A DNA stretch of 49,185 bases from an uncultured Mycoplasmatota bacterium (GTDB lineage: Bacteria; Bacillota_I; Bacilli_A; RF39; UBA660), in assembly GCA_946488855.1 (NCBI GenBank), contig CAMLWC010000005.1:1-49185 (forward strand), written 5' to 3'. Shown in pieces: positions 34,037-42,861 of this stretch. Both the position numbers and the translations under genes were made by a program. Within the stretch, counting starts at the first letter, position 1; every line of letters begins with the position of its first letter. The notes below the pieces were generated by a model. The model had not been told where the DNA came from, ran no database searches, and worked only from the letters and a program-made list of their open reading frames with translations.

Positions 34037-34807
34037 TTATTTTAATTTTAAAATTTTTTCTATAATTTCATCCTTAACGTCACAAGTATCCAAATTTTCG
34101 TCTATTAAAGTACGTTTTAACTCTTCATAATCATAAATAGAAGAAAGTTCTTCATGAATCCCTGGTATTGATTTTTTCATACAACAATCAAAACCAGAAG
34201 GAAGATAATAAGCTTGAAATCTATTTTCTAGTATTTCCTTAGGTGTATAATGATAATTATTTTCAAAATTTTTATTCAAAATTAATACATCAAAAAGTCC
34301 ATTAACATCTCTATACCAGGAAATTGCAGCAAGATAGTGAGACATTAGTTGACCACAATCATCTAAATAATTTTCATCCATTCCGTTTTTAATACCCAAT
34401 TCATATAATTTCAATAATTCTTCAGTTTTATAATCTATTCCTACCAATTTTGATGTTAATAAACAATATTGAAAATAATTATAATTCAAATTTCCGTACC
34501 GGCCCATATTAGGATGTATTATTTTAAAAATTTCTTCTAGTAATTTATACCTTTTTTCAAAAGGAACTGAAGTAACCCCACAAGCTAAATGTTGAATATA
34601 ATGTCCTTGATCATCAGGTTTATAAAGAGAATCTTCACGAAACCATCTGCGTAAAGTTTGAATATTTATTTCATCTACTGTATGAACATTTATATAATTT
34701 CTAAGATTAAATTTATTCATTTCAAATTGATAACATTCTAATTTTTTTTCTTTATATGTAGAACTATCTTCTATTCCCAAACTTTTCTTCCATATGTCTT
34801 CTGACAT
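34037..34807 (-). CDS. Uncharacterised helical 256-residue protein (AAA island)
   Basis: No family recognised. The protein is soluble and largely helical. Residues 55-150 look like stacked helical pairs (LRRWFREDSLYKPDDQGHYI, HLACGVTSVPFEKRYKLLEE and KLYELGIKNGMDENYLDD). It has no obvious catalytic motif. Its start overlaps the 321-residue gene by 37 bases, so the pair is translationally coupled and belongs to the same operon as the AAA+ ATPase. A structural or adaptor role is possible. Confidence 0.55.
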   Translation of the reverse strand: MSEDIWKKSLGIEDSSTYKEKKLECYQFEMNKFNLRNYINVHTVDEINIQTLRRWFREDSLYKPDDQGHYIQHLACGVTSVPFEKRYKLLEEIFKIIHPNMGRYGNLNYNYFQYCLLTSKLVGIDYKTEELLKLYELGIKNGMDENYLDDCGQLMSHYLAAISWYRDVNGLFDVLILNKNFENNYHYTPKEILENRFQAYYLPSGFDCCMKKSIPGIHEELSSIYDYEELKRTLIDENLDTCDVKDEIIEKILKLK

Positions 34808-35736
34808 TTTTTATCATCCTCACCTTCTAAATAATTTAAATTATATTTTATATTAATATAATTCATAAAATTATCAAAATCTTGATTTAAATTTTCCCCA
34901 TAAATTCCCATTTCACTAGGTGTAGATATATAAATAGTATTTTTCATTTGTTTTATCTCCTCGTCATTCTTTTTATAAGGATAACCATACCCAACACTCC
35001 AATTATTATTACAATTTGGGATGATTTCTATTGCCCTAAAAATTAGTCGCCTTAAAAATGATGGATGAACTAGTGGAAAGTAACTCAACTTAATATTTAA
35101 TTTTTCTTTATCTCTTTTTATTGGAACAATTATTTCAATCATTTCATCTTCACAAACTGCTGTACTACTAAATTCTAAAATGCAATCAATTCCTAATCTT
35201 TCTAAATAAGTTATCAAACTTAAAATACATACTCCTCTATTTATAACAGCGTCTATTTCCGTAAAAGCTGAATAAGATATTTCAACATTAATTTTAATCG
35301 CTTTTTTAACCGTTTCGTTTATTTTCGTTTTAATATTTTTTGGATTACCACATAAAAACTTTGCCACATTAGGAACATACCCAACACAACTATATTGATT
35401 TTGTAATCTTTCGATTTGACTAAATTTCAAATTCAAAATATTTAATTTTGAAATAAACTTATCATATCCATTATCCCAACCAAAGCGACATAAATTCCAT
35501 GCTTCTTCAAAAGATTCTGTGCCACTAAATGAACAATCATTCATTTTACTGCTAGGACAAGAAAAAACTTCGTAATTAATTGGCATAGTAACAATAGCTT
35601 TTAAAAATGTATCTAAATTATAATAATTATATCTAAATATTTTATATTCACTTTTGTCATGATGATATCCCAAATCTATTTTTATTCCATTATTTGATAT
35701 TTCTTCACCTAATGTTACATTGTTTTCTAATACCAT
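34771..35736 (-). CDS. AAA-associated 321-residue protein, phage DUF7192-like
   Basis: Residues 69-92 contain SFSGTESFEEAWNLCRFGW, a GTxSFxEAxxLxxxGW pattern that I recall from phage proteins (DUF7192-like) encoded beside CobS-like AAA ATPases; this is from memory and needs a profile search. The middle has two strand-rich stretches (VEISYSAFTEIDAVINRGV, then IDCILEFSSTA) and a C-terminal IYISTPSEMG region that could be a vWA-like or similar alpha/beta fold. It overlaps the AAA gene by 10 bases and the next gene by 37, so the three are coupled. Confidence 0.5.
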   Translation of the reverse strand: MVLENNVTLGEEISNNGIKIDLGYHHDKSEYKIFRYNYYNLDTFLKAIVTMPINYEVFSCPSSKMNDCSFSGTESFEEAWNLCRFGWDNGYDKFISKLNILNLKFSQIERLQNQYSCVGYVPNVAKFLCGNPKNIKTKINETVKKAIKINVEISYSAFTEIDAVINRGVCILSLITYLERLGIDCILEFSSTAVCEDEMIEIIVPIKRDKEKLNIKLSYFPLVHPSFLRRLIFRAIEIIPNCNNNWSVGYGYPYKKNDEEIKQMKNTIYISTPSEMGIYGENLNQDFDNFMNYINIKYNLNYLEGEDDKKCQKTYGRKVWE

Positions 35737-37445
35737 CTATACCCACCTTCATTATAATTCATTTTTTTATCTAAACCATATTTTTTAGAAGCATAATTTA
35801 CAAATTGCATTGAATAATCATCTTCGGTTTTTATTCTCGAACAAATTATATTTAAATCATTTTTATCAAGTCCTTGAATAATAGTCCAATCGAAAATATC
35901 TTCTAAATCAAAACAATCCATATCCAATAAATCACTAGCATTTTTTATATTTCTTGTCGATATTACGTGTCTTATTGTATTGCTTTGAATTATATCACGA
36001 ATTTGCCAATACAAATTCAAAATTTCTTCATGATTGATAATATTTCTTTCTAAATCTTTATCATAATCAATAACAATTGGTAAAAATCTATTTAAAGTAG
36101 CTCCATCTAGAGCTTGTCTTCCAGAATAAATCATATCTGCACCCGTTCCAAATGTATTTGCAGCAGCTATTAAATGAAAATCATTATGTGCTTGATAAAA
36201 ATTACCATCAGGAAAAGCCATATAGTGATTATATCCTGTACCAATTGAAGCATTGATTGCTAATAAAGCTGAAGGATTAGAATTATCAATTTCGTCAATA
36301 AAAATAATTCCACCATTTGTAAAAGCTTTAAAAAATTGTGTTTGTACATATCTTCCATTAGCATCGACAAAACCCATTATTTTATATTCATCTGTAACAT
36401 CATTGCAATAATAAAATTGTAATCCTAATGCTTTTGCAACCTGTTCAATTATAACATTTTTCCCACTACCGGCTGGTCCTTTTAAAAGAACTGGTTTTTT
36501 AGTAGAAACTAATTTTAAAATTTTTTCGAAATCTTTATGAAATATATCTTTTGTAGAAAATTGTTTTTTTATTGCTTCAATATTAATATTTACAATTCTA
36601 CATGGATTTTTATTAATTAATATTTTTGTAGATTCCTCTATTACTTGTTTTAAAATGTCAGTTTTTTCTTGCATATAAATTTTATTTAAATCATTAATAT
36701 AAGCTATAAATTCTTTTTTAATTTCTTGACTTTTAATAGCTAAATCATCGTTTAAATTCTTTTTTAAATTTTCTAGCATAGATTTTGTATCACTACAGTC
36801 TTTAATAATTTTATTTAATTCAATTAATTCTTCTTTTATTTTTGAATATATAGAGTTTAATTCTACTTTTTTACCACTTATACTTTTTTCTAGTATATCA
36901 TCAATTGATTTTTGAATTTCATTAATTATATCATTAGAAATTTCTTCAGCCTTATTTTGATAATTTTCCATTTTTTTAAACAATTCTTCTAATTGTTTTT
37001 GTTGTTCAAATATTTTTTCTTCTTTTTCATCATTATCAATTAAATATTGCTGAATTAATTGATTCATTTTTTTATTTTTTTCATCTATTATTGTTGGATT
37101 ATATTCTAACTGTTTTTTTATTTCTGTTACTTCTTGCAACATTTGAAATAACGAAAATTCATTTCCAACAATCGGCATTACTTTTACATGATTTGGAATG
37201 TCAATAATTGTTGTTTTATCTAAATTTACAAAAATAATTTTAATATTTTCCCAATTAAAAGCATTTTTTTGAACAACCAGAATGTTGCTCGGAATATAAA
37301 CATACTGTAACTTTTCCCAATCTAAAAATGTGTTGCTTGAAATTTCTGTAATTGGATTATCCCTAGTTCCAGATGGAATAATGCAGCAAATTTCATTTTT
37401 TACATCATCTATTACTGGTAAAAACATTTGTCTTTCAAGTATCAA
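35727..37445 (-). CDS. LRR5-like, coiled-coil, MoxR/CbbQ-type AAA+ ATPase
   Basis: A 572-residue protein. Residues about 20-95 resemble a partial type-5 leucine-rich repeat (IPSGTRDNPITEISSNTF, YIPSNILVVQKNAF). Residues about 100-275 form a long coiled coil rich in Lys and Glu. The C-terminal AAA+ domain has Walker A GPAGSGKN (323-330), Walker B IIFIDE (380-385), sensor 1 Asn (AAAN, 430) and the arginine finger in LNRFLP (453). It is most like the AAA_5/MoxR-CobS group. The start is TTG at 37445 with AGGGGGTG upstream; an ATG six codons in is an alternative. Divergent from a LysR gene. Confidence 0.75.
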   Translation of the reverse strand: MILERQMFLPVIDDVKNEICCIIPSGTRDNPITEISSNTFLDWEKLQYVYIPSNILVVQKNAFNWENIKIIFVNLDKTTIIDIPNHVKVMPIVGNEFSLFQMLQEVTEIKKQLEYNPTIIDEKNKKMNQLIQQYLIDNDEKEEKIFEQQKQLEELFKKMENYQNKAEEISNDIINEIQKSIDDILEKSISGKKVELNSIYSKIKEELIELNKIIKDCSDTKSMLENLKKNLNDDLAIKSQEIKKEFIAYINDLNKIYMQEKTDILKQVIEESTKILINKNPCRIVNINIEAIKKQFSTKDIFHKDFEKILKLVSTKKPVLLKGPAGSGKNVIIEQVAKALGLQFYYCNDVTDEYKIMGFVDANGRYVQTQFFKAFTNGGIIFIDEIDNSNPSALLAINASIGTGYNHYMAFPDGNFYQAHNDFHLIAAANTFGTGADMIYSGRQALDGATLNRFLPIVIDYDKDLERNIINHEEILNLYWQIRDIIQSNTIRHVISTRNIKNASDLLDMDCFDLEDIFDWTIIQGLDKNDLNIICSRIKTEDDYSMQFVNYASKKYGLDKKMNYNEGGYRWY

Positions 37446-37586
37446 ATAATCACCCCCTAAACATCAAAATCAAACAATAAATAAACATAATTTTATAAAA
37501 TCTTTCATTAACATTTTCTATATATTTTTAACTGTTTTATATTATAATTTTTATTCATTGAAAATAACTTATTTTTTCCTTTCGTG

Positions 37587-37615
37587 TTGTATTATAAATT
37601 AATTTATGCTATAAT
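37587..37615 (+). promoter_or_regulatory. Promoter of lysR
   Basis: TTGTAT (37587-37592), 17-base spacer, TATAAT (37610-37615), 63 bases before the ATG. Confidence 0.75.
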
Positions 37616-37640
37616 ACAAATACTTTTTTGTTATTTCATT

Positions 37641-37657
37641 CATAACTATCAGTTATG
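37641..37657 (+). promoter_or_regulatory. Probable LysR-type operator
   Basis: CATAACT-ATC-AGTTATG is a perfect 7-bp inverted repeat of the T-N11-A form bound by LysR regulators. It lies in the 5' untranslated region of lysR, within the 232-base divergent region shared with the AAA operon. Confidence 0.6.
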
Positions 37658-37677
37658 TTTAAAAAGGAAGGTTATAT

Positions 37678-38562
37678 ATGAATGTTAATTTAGAATTGTA
37701 CAAAATATTTTTAAGTGTTGCCAAAAATGGTAACATAACAAAAGCAGCTAATGAATTATTAATTAGCCAACCAGGTGTAAGTAAATCAATTAAAAATTTA
37801 GAAAATCAATTAAATTGTACTTTATTTATTAGAACAAAAACTGGTGTCCATTTAACTAAAGAAGGAAAATTATTTTATGAAAAATTAACTAATGCAATGG
37901 AGATAATTGATAGTGCTGAGAAATCATTAATGGAAATGATTAATTTAGATAGCGGATATATAAGTATTGGTATAAGTAACACATTAACAAAAAATTTTTT
38001 GTTAGAATATTTAGAATATTTTCATAAATTATATCCTAAAATTAAAATTAAAATTTATACTAATCCAACTCCTGAATTAATAGTTAAAGCGCGAAATGAC
38101 ATAATAGATTTTATTATTCTAAACCTTCCTTACAACACCCCTAAAGATTTTAATAAAAAAAATTTAAAATCTATTCAGGATTGTTTTGTTGCTAATTCCA
38201 ACTATGAACAGTTAAAAAATAAAACTATTCCCTTAAAACAATTAAATGAATATCCATTAATTTTATTATCGAAAGGTTCAAATACTAGAAAATTTTTAGA
38301 TGATTTTTGTTCTAATTTAAATATTACCTTAACTCCCAATATGGAAGTTGCTAGTTATTCGTTAGTTCATCATTTTGCAAAAATAGGGTTAGGAATAGGT
38401 TTTGTTATTAAAGATTTTGTCAAAGAAGAATTAAAAAATAATCAAATATTTGAAATAAATACTATTCCTAAAATTAAAAAACGATATATTGGATTAATTT
38501 ATTTAAAAGATAAAACATTAAGTAGTAGTGCAAAAAAATTTTTACAATTATTAGAAAATTAA
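37678..38562 (+). CDS. LysR family transcriptional regulator
   Basis: A 294-residue regulator. The N-terminal winged helix is clear: LYKIFLSVAKNGNITKAANE, LLISQPGVSKSIKNLENQLN and CTLFIRTKTGVHLTKEG. The C-terminal half has the two-lobe periplasmic-binding-protein-like effector domain. The effector is unknown. It is divergent from the AAA/DUF7192-like operon, so that operon is the first candidate target. AAGGAAGG precedes the ATG. Confidence 0.92.
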   Translation: MNVNLELYKIFLSVAKNGNITKAANELLISQPGVSKSIKNLENQLNCTLFIRTKTGVHLTKEGKLFYEKLTNAMEIIDSAEKSLMEMINLDSGYISIGISNTLTKNFLLEYLEYFHKLYPKIKIKIYTNPTPELIVKARNDIIDFIILNLPYNTPKDFNKKNLKSIQDCFVANSNYEQLKNKTIPLKQLNEYPLILLSKGSNTRKFLDDFCSNLNITLTPNMEVASYSLVHHFAKIGLGIGFVIKDFVKEELKNNQIFEINTIPKIKKRYIGLIYLKDKTLSSSAKKFLQLLEN

Positions 38563-38594
38563 AAAACAAGTTTAAATAGTTTAACTTGTTTTAT
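38561..38594. terminator. Bidirectional terminator (lysR and DUF4956 cluster)
   Basis: ACAAGTTTAAA-TAG-TTTAACTTGT forms a 10-bp stem with one bulged base; TTTTA follows on plus and TTTTTT on minus. It separates convergent lysR and the DUF4956 gene. Confidence 0.8.
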
Positions 38595-39238
38595 TCTATA
38601 TTAATCATATGAATATCTTCTATGTAATCATTATCTAGTTCTAATATTTGATCAGCAAACTCTTTTCCAATAACTTCATAAGTTAGTTCTACTTTATCTT
38701 TTTTAATTGATTCAGTTTTTAAAACACAATTTTTATTAGCAAATATCTTAGCAACTTCTAACGAATCTTTTTTACTAGTATTTACGACTAATAAATATTT
38801 TTCAATTGGTTTAAATACTTTAAAATAACTTATTAAATAAAATAATCCTAACAAAGCACAAGCGATTATTGTAATTAAATAAAGTCCTGCTCCTGACATA
38901 ATACCTACAGCAATTGCCCAAAACATAAATATTGTATCAACCGGATCTTTTACTGCTGTTCTGAAACGAACGATAGATAAAGCACCAACCATACCTAATG
39001 ATAACGCTAAATTAGAATTAATTGTTCTAATTACTAAAGATGTTACCATAGCTAACAATATAATTGATAGTACAAATGATTTAGTATAAGAAACTCCGGT
39101 ATAAGTTTTTTTATAAATATAAGTTATAAATATTGCACATACAAAAGCAATAATAAGTGATAAAAACAAATCACCAGTTGAAATTGTTCCTGTAAATTCT
39201 TCAACTACTCCTTTTTTAATTAAATCTAAAAATCCCAT
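38591..39238 (-). CDS. DUF4956 membrane protein
   Basis: A 215-residue protein with about four membrane helices in the first 140 residues (FLSLIIAFVCAIFITYIY, FVLSIILLAMVTSLVI, LSLGMVGALSIVRFRTAV, IAVGIMSGAGLYLITIIA) and a soluble C-terminus. The ALSIVRFRTAVKDPVDT motif is typical of DUF4956. The family is commonly encoded with VTC-domain and CotH genes, as here: it follows the VTC gene by 2 bases. A transport or scaffold role for the VTC product is inferred. Confidence 0.85.
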   Translation of the reverse strand: MGFLDLIKKGVVEEFTGTISTGDLFLSLIIAFVCAIFITYIYKKTYTGVSYTKSFVLSIILLAMVTSLVIRTINSNLALSLGMVGALSIVRFRTAVKDPVDTIFMFWAIAVGIMSGAGLYLITIIACALLGLFYLISYFKVFKPIEKYLLVVNTSKKDSLEVAKIFANKNCVLKTESIKKDKVELTYEVIGKEFADQILELDNDYIEDIHMINIE

Positions 39239-39240
39239 AA

Positions 39241-39909
39241 TTAAATCTCCTTCTTTTCAAAACATAACGCATATTTAGATATTGCTTGTCTTACGCTTGG
39301 TACATTCATAATAACCGAAGCAATATGTTTAGGTAACATTTCATTAAATTTAACTTCTAATACTATATCATCACCTAATGTATCATAAGTTAGACAATCA
39401 CCAAATAAATCATAATTAAATCTACTTGATTTGATATTTTCATCAAAAGTAATTCGTGTATCAAATAATGGATAGGTATAAGCAACTCTATTATAATCTA
39501 CTATAACAGCCGGCTTTAATCCTTTAGTTTTAATGAAAGTTACAAATTCTTTTAATAAGTTATTAGATAAATCAATATCATCTAATTTATTATTAATTAT
39601 TTTATTATATATTTCTTTAGTAATTATCGTTTGTTCTTTATGCGTCAAGTCCCTATCTTTATCTTTTCTTTCTAATCTAATAAATGAATCATCTAAATTA
39701 TATATTCTAATTCGATATTTTTTTCTTTTTTCTACCCCATCTACTTTTTCATAATAAGCACTATTATTGATATCATCAAAATATAAGCTTCTAATAAAAT
39801 AAGTATTATCAATCGAATTTTCATCGATATCCATTATCAAAGCAAGTTGATTTTTTAACATTTCAGCATAAGCCTTATTGATTATGAATTTTAATTCATG
39901 TCTATACAT
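39241..39909 (-). CDS. VTC domain polyphosphate-polymerase-like protein
   Basis: A 222-residue single VTC tunnel domain. Basic tunnel-type residues are visible: RHELKFII (start), YFIRSLYFDD, KYRIRIYN, IRLERKDKDRD, and acidic/basic VLEVKF near the end. In yeast Vtc4 this fold makes polyphosphate from ATP; bacterial homologues are usually untested. ATG at 39909 gives MYRHELKF, the usual family start; it overlaps the CotH gene end by 8 bases. A TTG two codons earlier is possible. Confidence 0.85.
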   Translation of the reverse strand: MYRHELKFIINKAYAEMLKNQLALIMDIDENSIDNTYFIRSLYFDDINNSAYYEKVDGVEKRKKYRIRIYNLDDSFIRLERKDKDRDLTHKEQTIITKEIYNKIINNKLDDIDLSNNLLKEFVTFIKTKGLKPAVIVDYNRVAYTYPLFDTRITFDENIKSSRFNYDLFGDCLTYDTLGDDIVLEVKFNEMLPKHIASVIMNVPSVRQAISKYALCFEKKEI

Positions 39910-42751
39910 CTTCAAAGTATTTTTCCATCTCCTTACTTGATAATCCAAAATACCACTTAACGCTATTTAACATAAAACTTCTTCTTTTTTTGATATAATT
40001 TTCTAATTTATCTAATTCGCTATACCAGGTAGACATCGTATAACCCCATCTTTCTTGGTTACGAGGCATTTCCGGTTCGATTAATTTTTTTAGTTCATTA
40101 AATCTATTTAAAACATTACTATCTGTCCAAACATTATTCATATTATAAGATAATCTTTCTAAAAATAGTTGTTTAAATTCTTTATTTTGTAATAATCTAA
40201 TTAATAATGTATTATCATAACCATATTCGCCCATACCATCAGGATTAAGCATCCAAGATAAGTAATTAAAGCCATAGTTATAAAAGGCAAAGTCAAAATC
40301 ATAAAAAATCATTTTAATTTTACCATTATCTAATAATGAATTATTAAAATATCTTAAGTTAACGATGTCATTATTAGTAGTATATAACTCTCCTATCCAA
40401 AAATCAATATAGTTTTCGATATCTAGCATTTCCTTTACTTTGTTGTAATTATTACTATTTGTCATATCGTTATTTTTAACAAAGTTTAATAATTTAGTAT
40501 AAAAATCACGAGTACCATATTTTACTTCGCCATCGATTCTTAATATATTAGAATAACTACCATCGACATTATAATTGTTTTCGATATAGTCTTCATCAAC
40601 TTTTTCTCTTAAGTAATATATTCCCCAATATTTACCGTTAACATATAAAATAACTGGTTTATAGGCTTGAACATCGACTGTACCGTAATCATCCATAATC
40701 GATGTTGCAAGTTCATCTCTTATCATCGAATATTGCCCATCTTGTGATCCACTTCTTATAACTAATGATTTATAATTAGTGGCTTCTCTATTATCAAAGA
40801 CCTTGTATTCTAATGATGAATCACCATATTTTGAAGAAAATTTTAAAGCAAAACTTTTTTTAGGTATATATCTTGTGCTTCCACCAAATAGTTTTAATCC
40901 ACAATCAATTGTAAATGAACCATCACTTTCAAATAATTCGGCGTGAGTTGGTAGAGTTAAAGATGAACCGCCAGCATTTAATACCCTATTAAAATCACTA
41001 GGATCCATTCCAAGTGATAAAACAGGTAAAGTATGATTTTCATTAATGATATAAGAAGCAGTTACGATTTCACTAGTTTTTTTATCTTTTTCATAATTTA
41101 TGATTCTAACAACTGTTGTTTTAGATAAAACAATAGGACTATCATATACTTTAGAACTAGTCGTTGGTTCACTTCCATCCAAAGTATAATATATAGTCCC
41201 TGAACCAGTTATTTCTACCGTTAATTTATCAACATCATTATATATTCCTGGTTTAGTATCAAAAGTTGGTGTATATGCAATAGCACTAATACCTGAGCCA
41301 TTACTTTTACCAGGAGTTGGTGTTTTGAAATAATAAAATCCATCTTTATTTCTGCCATAACTATATTCTTTTGGTACACTTGAAACAAATACTGAATCAA
41401 TTAATTCACCATTTTTATATAAATATAAACTTTCGGTAGATGATATTTTAAAATTAGCGTGTTTATATTTACTATTACTATTATTTATATCACCAGATGC
41501 CATTAAAATATAATATTCACCTGGATTTAATTCTTTATCTTCTAATTTATATAGATTAATATTATCAACATCAGTAGTTATTGTATAATCACTTAATTTA
41601 ATAGTTTTATCACTATTGTTATATAACTCAATCCAATCATAATAATTACCACCATTTTGTGGTAAATAAGTGTTATTGCTTGTCATAACTTCATTTATCA
41701 TTAAATCTTTAGGATTACTACGATATTCTTTATTAAATTTTTCTATGTCACTATTATCATAACCAGGGCTAATATTTATACCTTCATAAAATGTTCCATT
41801 ATTTTTGATATAAGCATAACCACCTGTTACATTAGTATAATCAACTTGTTCAACTATTTTATTATTTTTAGATAATATTATTGTTCCTGAATTTTTATTT
41901 AATTTAAAATCGGTATTATTAATATTATCTAATTCAGTTGTATAAAATAAATATACTTCATTACTCTTTAATGTAATGTCAGGTAGTTTCCAAGAAAATG
42001 GTTCACTATAATCATTAGATAAAAAATAGTCTCTTAAATTTATTGTTTCACTACCGGTATTTTTAACTTCAATATAAGATAAAAAATTACCATTTATACT
42101 AAAATTACCTTTATTATTTGGTAAAAATTCATTTATTATTAAATAATCTTCTGTTGTTTTCAATGATTCTAAATATTTGTTTCTTCCTTCATTATTATTG
42201 TCAAAACCTGGTGTTATTTCAGTTGTTTTAAACCAATTACCATCGCCATTTCTTGCCATTGTTATGTTCTTATCTAAACTTTCTGTTCTAATTGAATCAA
42301 CTACTTTACCATTTTGTTTTTTTAAAGTAAGTAATTCGCCACCTTCTTTTCTTAAAGCAAAATTAGCATACAATCCTTCATTGTTAGTTCCTGATAAATA
42401 AATAATTAAATATTCTTTACTTTTGATTGTCACATTTGGAAATATCCATTTTGATTTTCCTGATTCTTCATCACTTAAAGTATAATTCGCTAAATCAATA
42501 TCTTCACTAGAACCATTATATAGTTCAATCCAATCGTAGATATTACCATTTATATCAGCATATGCTCCTTTATTAGAAGTCATTATTTCATTTATTACTA
42601 ATTGATTTATATTAATTTGATCATCACTTAACGAACCAAATATATCTTCTTTATTATTTATTAACAAATCAATTAATGCTAATAAAATAGTTACAACAAT
42701 TAATATTATAATCAATAAGGCATTATCTTTTAATTTATCTTTCTCGAACAT
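39902..42751 (-). CDS. CotH kinase-like protein with three lamin-tail domains
   Basis: A 949-residue secreted or membrane-anchored protein. One N-terminal membrane helix (about residues 11-32), then three lamin-tail domains (about 50-185, 200-330, 345-480; each starting xxINExxxxNxG and with WIELYN- or YIEVKN-like strands), a chitobiase-like beta domain (about 495-570, IYYTLDGSEPTTSSKVYDSP), and a CotH kinase domain (about 575-935). CotH features include REKVDEDYIENNY and IFYDFDFAFYNYG (DFD metal site). CotH in Bacillus phosphorylates coat proteins. ATG at 42751 follows AGGTGG. Confidence 0.88.
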   Translation of the reverse strand: MFEKDKLKDNALLIIILIVVTILLALIDLLINNKEDIFGSLSDDQININQLVINEIMTSNKGAYADINGNIYDWIELYNGSSEDIDLANYTLSDEESGKSKWIFPNVTIKSKEYLIIYLSGTNNEGLYANFALRKEGGELLTLKKQNGKVVDSIRTESLDKNITMARNGDGNWFKTTEITPGFDNNNEGRNKYLESLKTTEDYLIINEFLPNNKGNFSINGNFLSYIEVKNTGSETINLRDYFLSNDYSEPFSWKLPDITLKSNEVYLFYTTELDNINNTDFKLNKNSGTIILSKNNKIVEQVDYTNVTGGYAYIKNNGTFYEGINISPGYDNSDIEKFNKEYRSNPKDLMINEVMTSNNTYLPQNGGNYYDWIELYNNSDKTIKLSDYTITTDVDNINLYKLEDKELNPGEYYILMASGDINNSNSKYKHANFKISSTESLYLYKNGELIDSVFVSSVPKEYSYGRNKDGFYYFKTPTPGKSNGSGISAIAYTPTFDTKPGIYNDVDKLTVEITGSGTIYYTLDGSEPTTSSKVYDSPIVLSKTTVVRIINYEKDKKTSEIVTASYIINENHTLPVLSLGMDPSDFNRVLNAGGSSLTLPTHAELFESDGSFTIDCGLKLFGGSTRYIPKKSFALKFSSKYGDSSLEYKVFDNREATNYKSLVIRSGSQDGQYSMIRDELATSIMDDYGTVDVQAYKPVILYVNGKYWGIYYLREKVDEDYIENNYNVDGSYSNILRIDGEVKYGTRDFYTKLLNFVKNNDMTNSNNYNKVKEMLDIENYIDFWIGELYTTNNDIVNLRYFNNSLLDNGKIKMIFYDFDFAFYNYGFNYLSWMLNPDGMGEYGYDNTLLIRLLQNKEFKQLFLERLSYNMNNVWTDSNVLNRFNELKKLIEPEMPRNQERWGYTMSTWYSELDKLENYIKKRRSFMLNSVKWYFGLSSKEMEKYFEDV

Positions 42752-42769
42752 TGGAACCACCTTACATTA

Positions 42770-42798
42770 ATAATAACACATAAATAAATTTTCTACAA
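42770..42798 (-). promoter_or_regulatory. Promoter of CotH-VTC-DUF4956
   Basis: TTGTAG (42793-42798), 17-base spacer, TATTAT (42770-42775), 19 bases before the ATG; back to back with the divergent promoter. Confidence 0.65.
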
Positions 42799-42806
42799 TA
42801 TAATAA

Positions 42807-42835
42807 TTGTCTATTTGTTATAAATTTGATATAAT
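42807..42835 (+). promoter_or_regulatory. Promoter of the duplicated-domain/NAGPA operon
   Basis: TTGTCT (42807-42812), 17-base spacer, TATAAT (42830-42835). It starts 9 bases from the -35 of the CotH promoter on the other strand, so both clusters could share regulation. Confidence 0.75.
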
Positions 42836-42861
42836 TATGACATTGTATGAGGAGTAAAAAT

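Noticed and set aside
35727-37445. CobS subunit of cobaltochelatase
   Set aside because: The AAA+ domain is related, but no cobalamin genes are near, and the LRR-like and coiled-coil N-terminus is absent from CobS.
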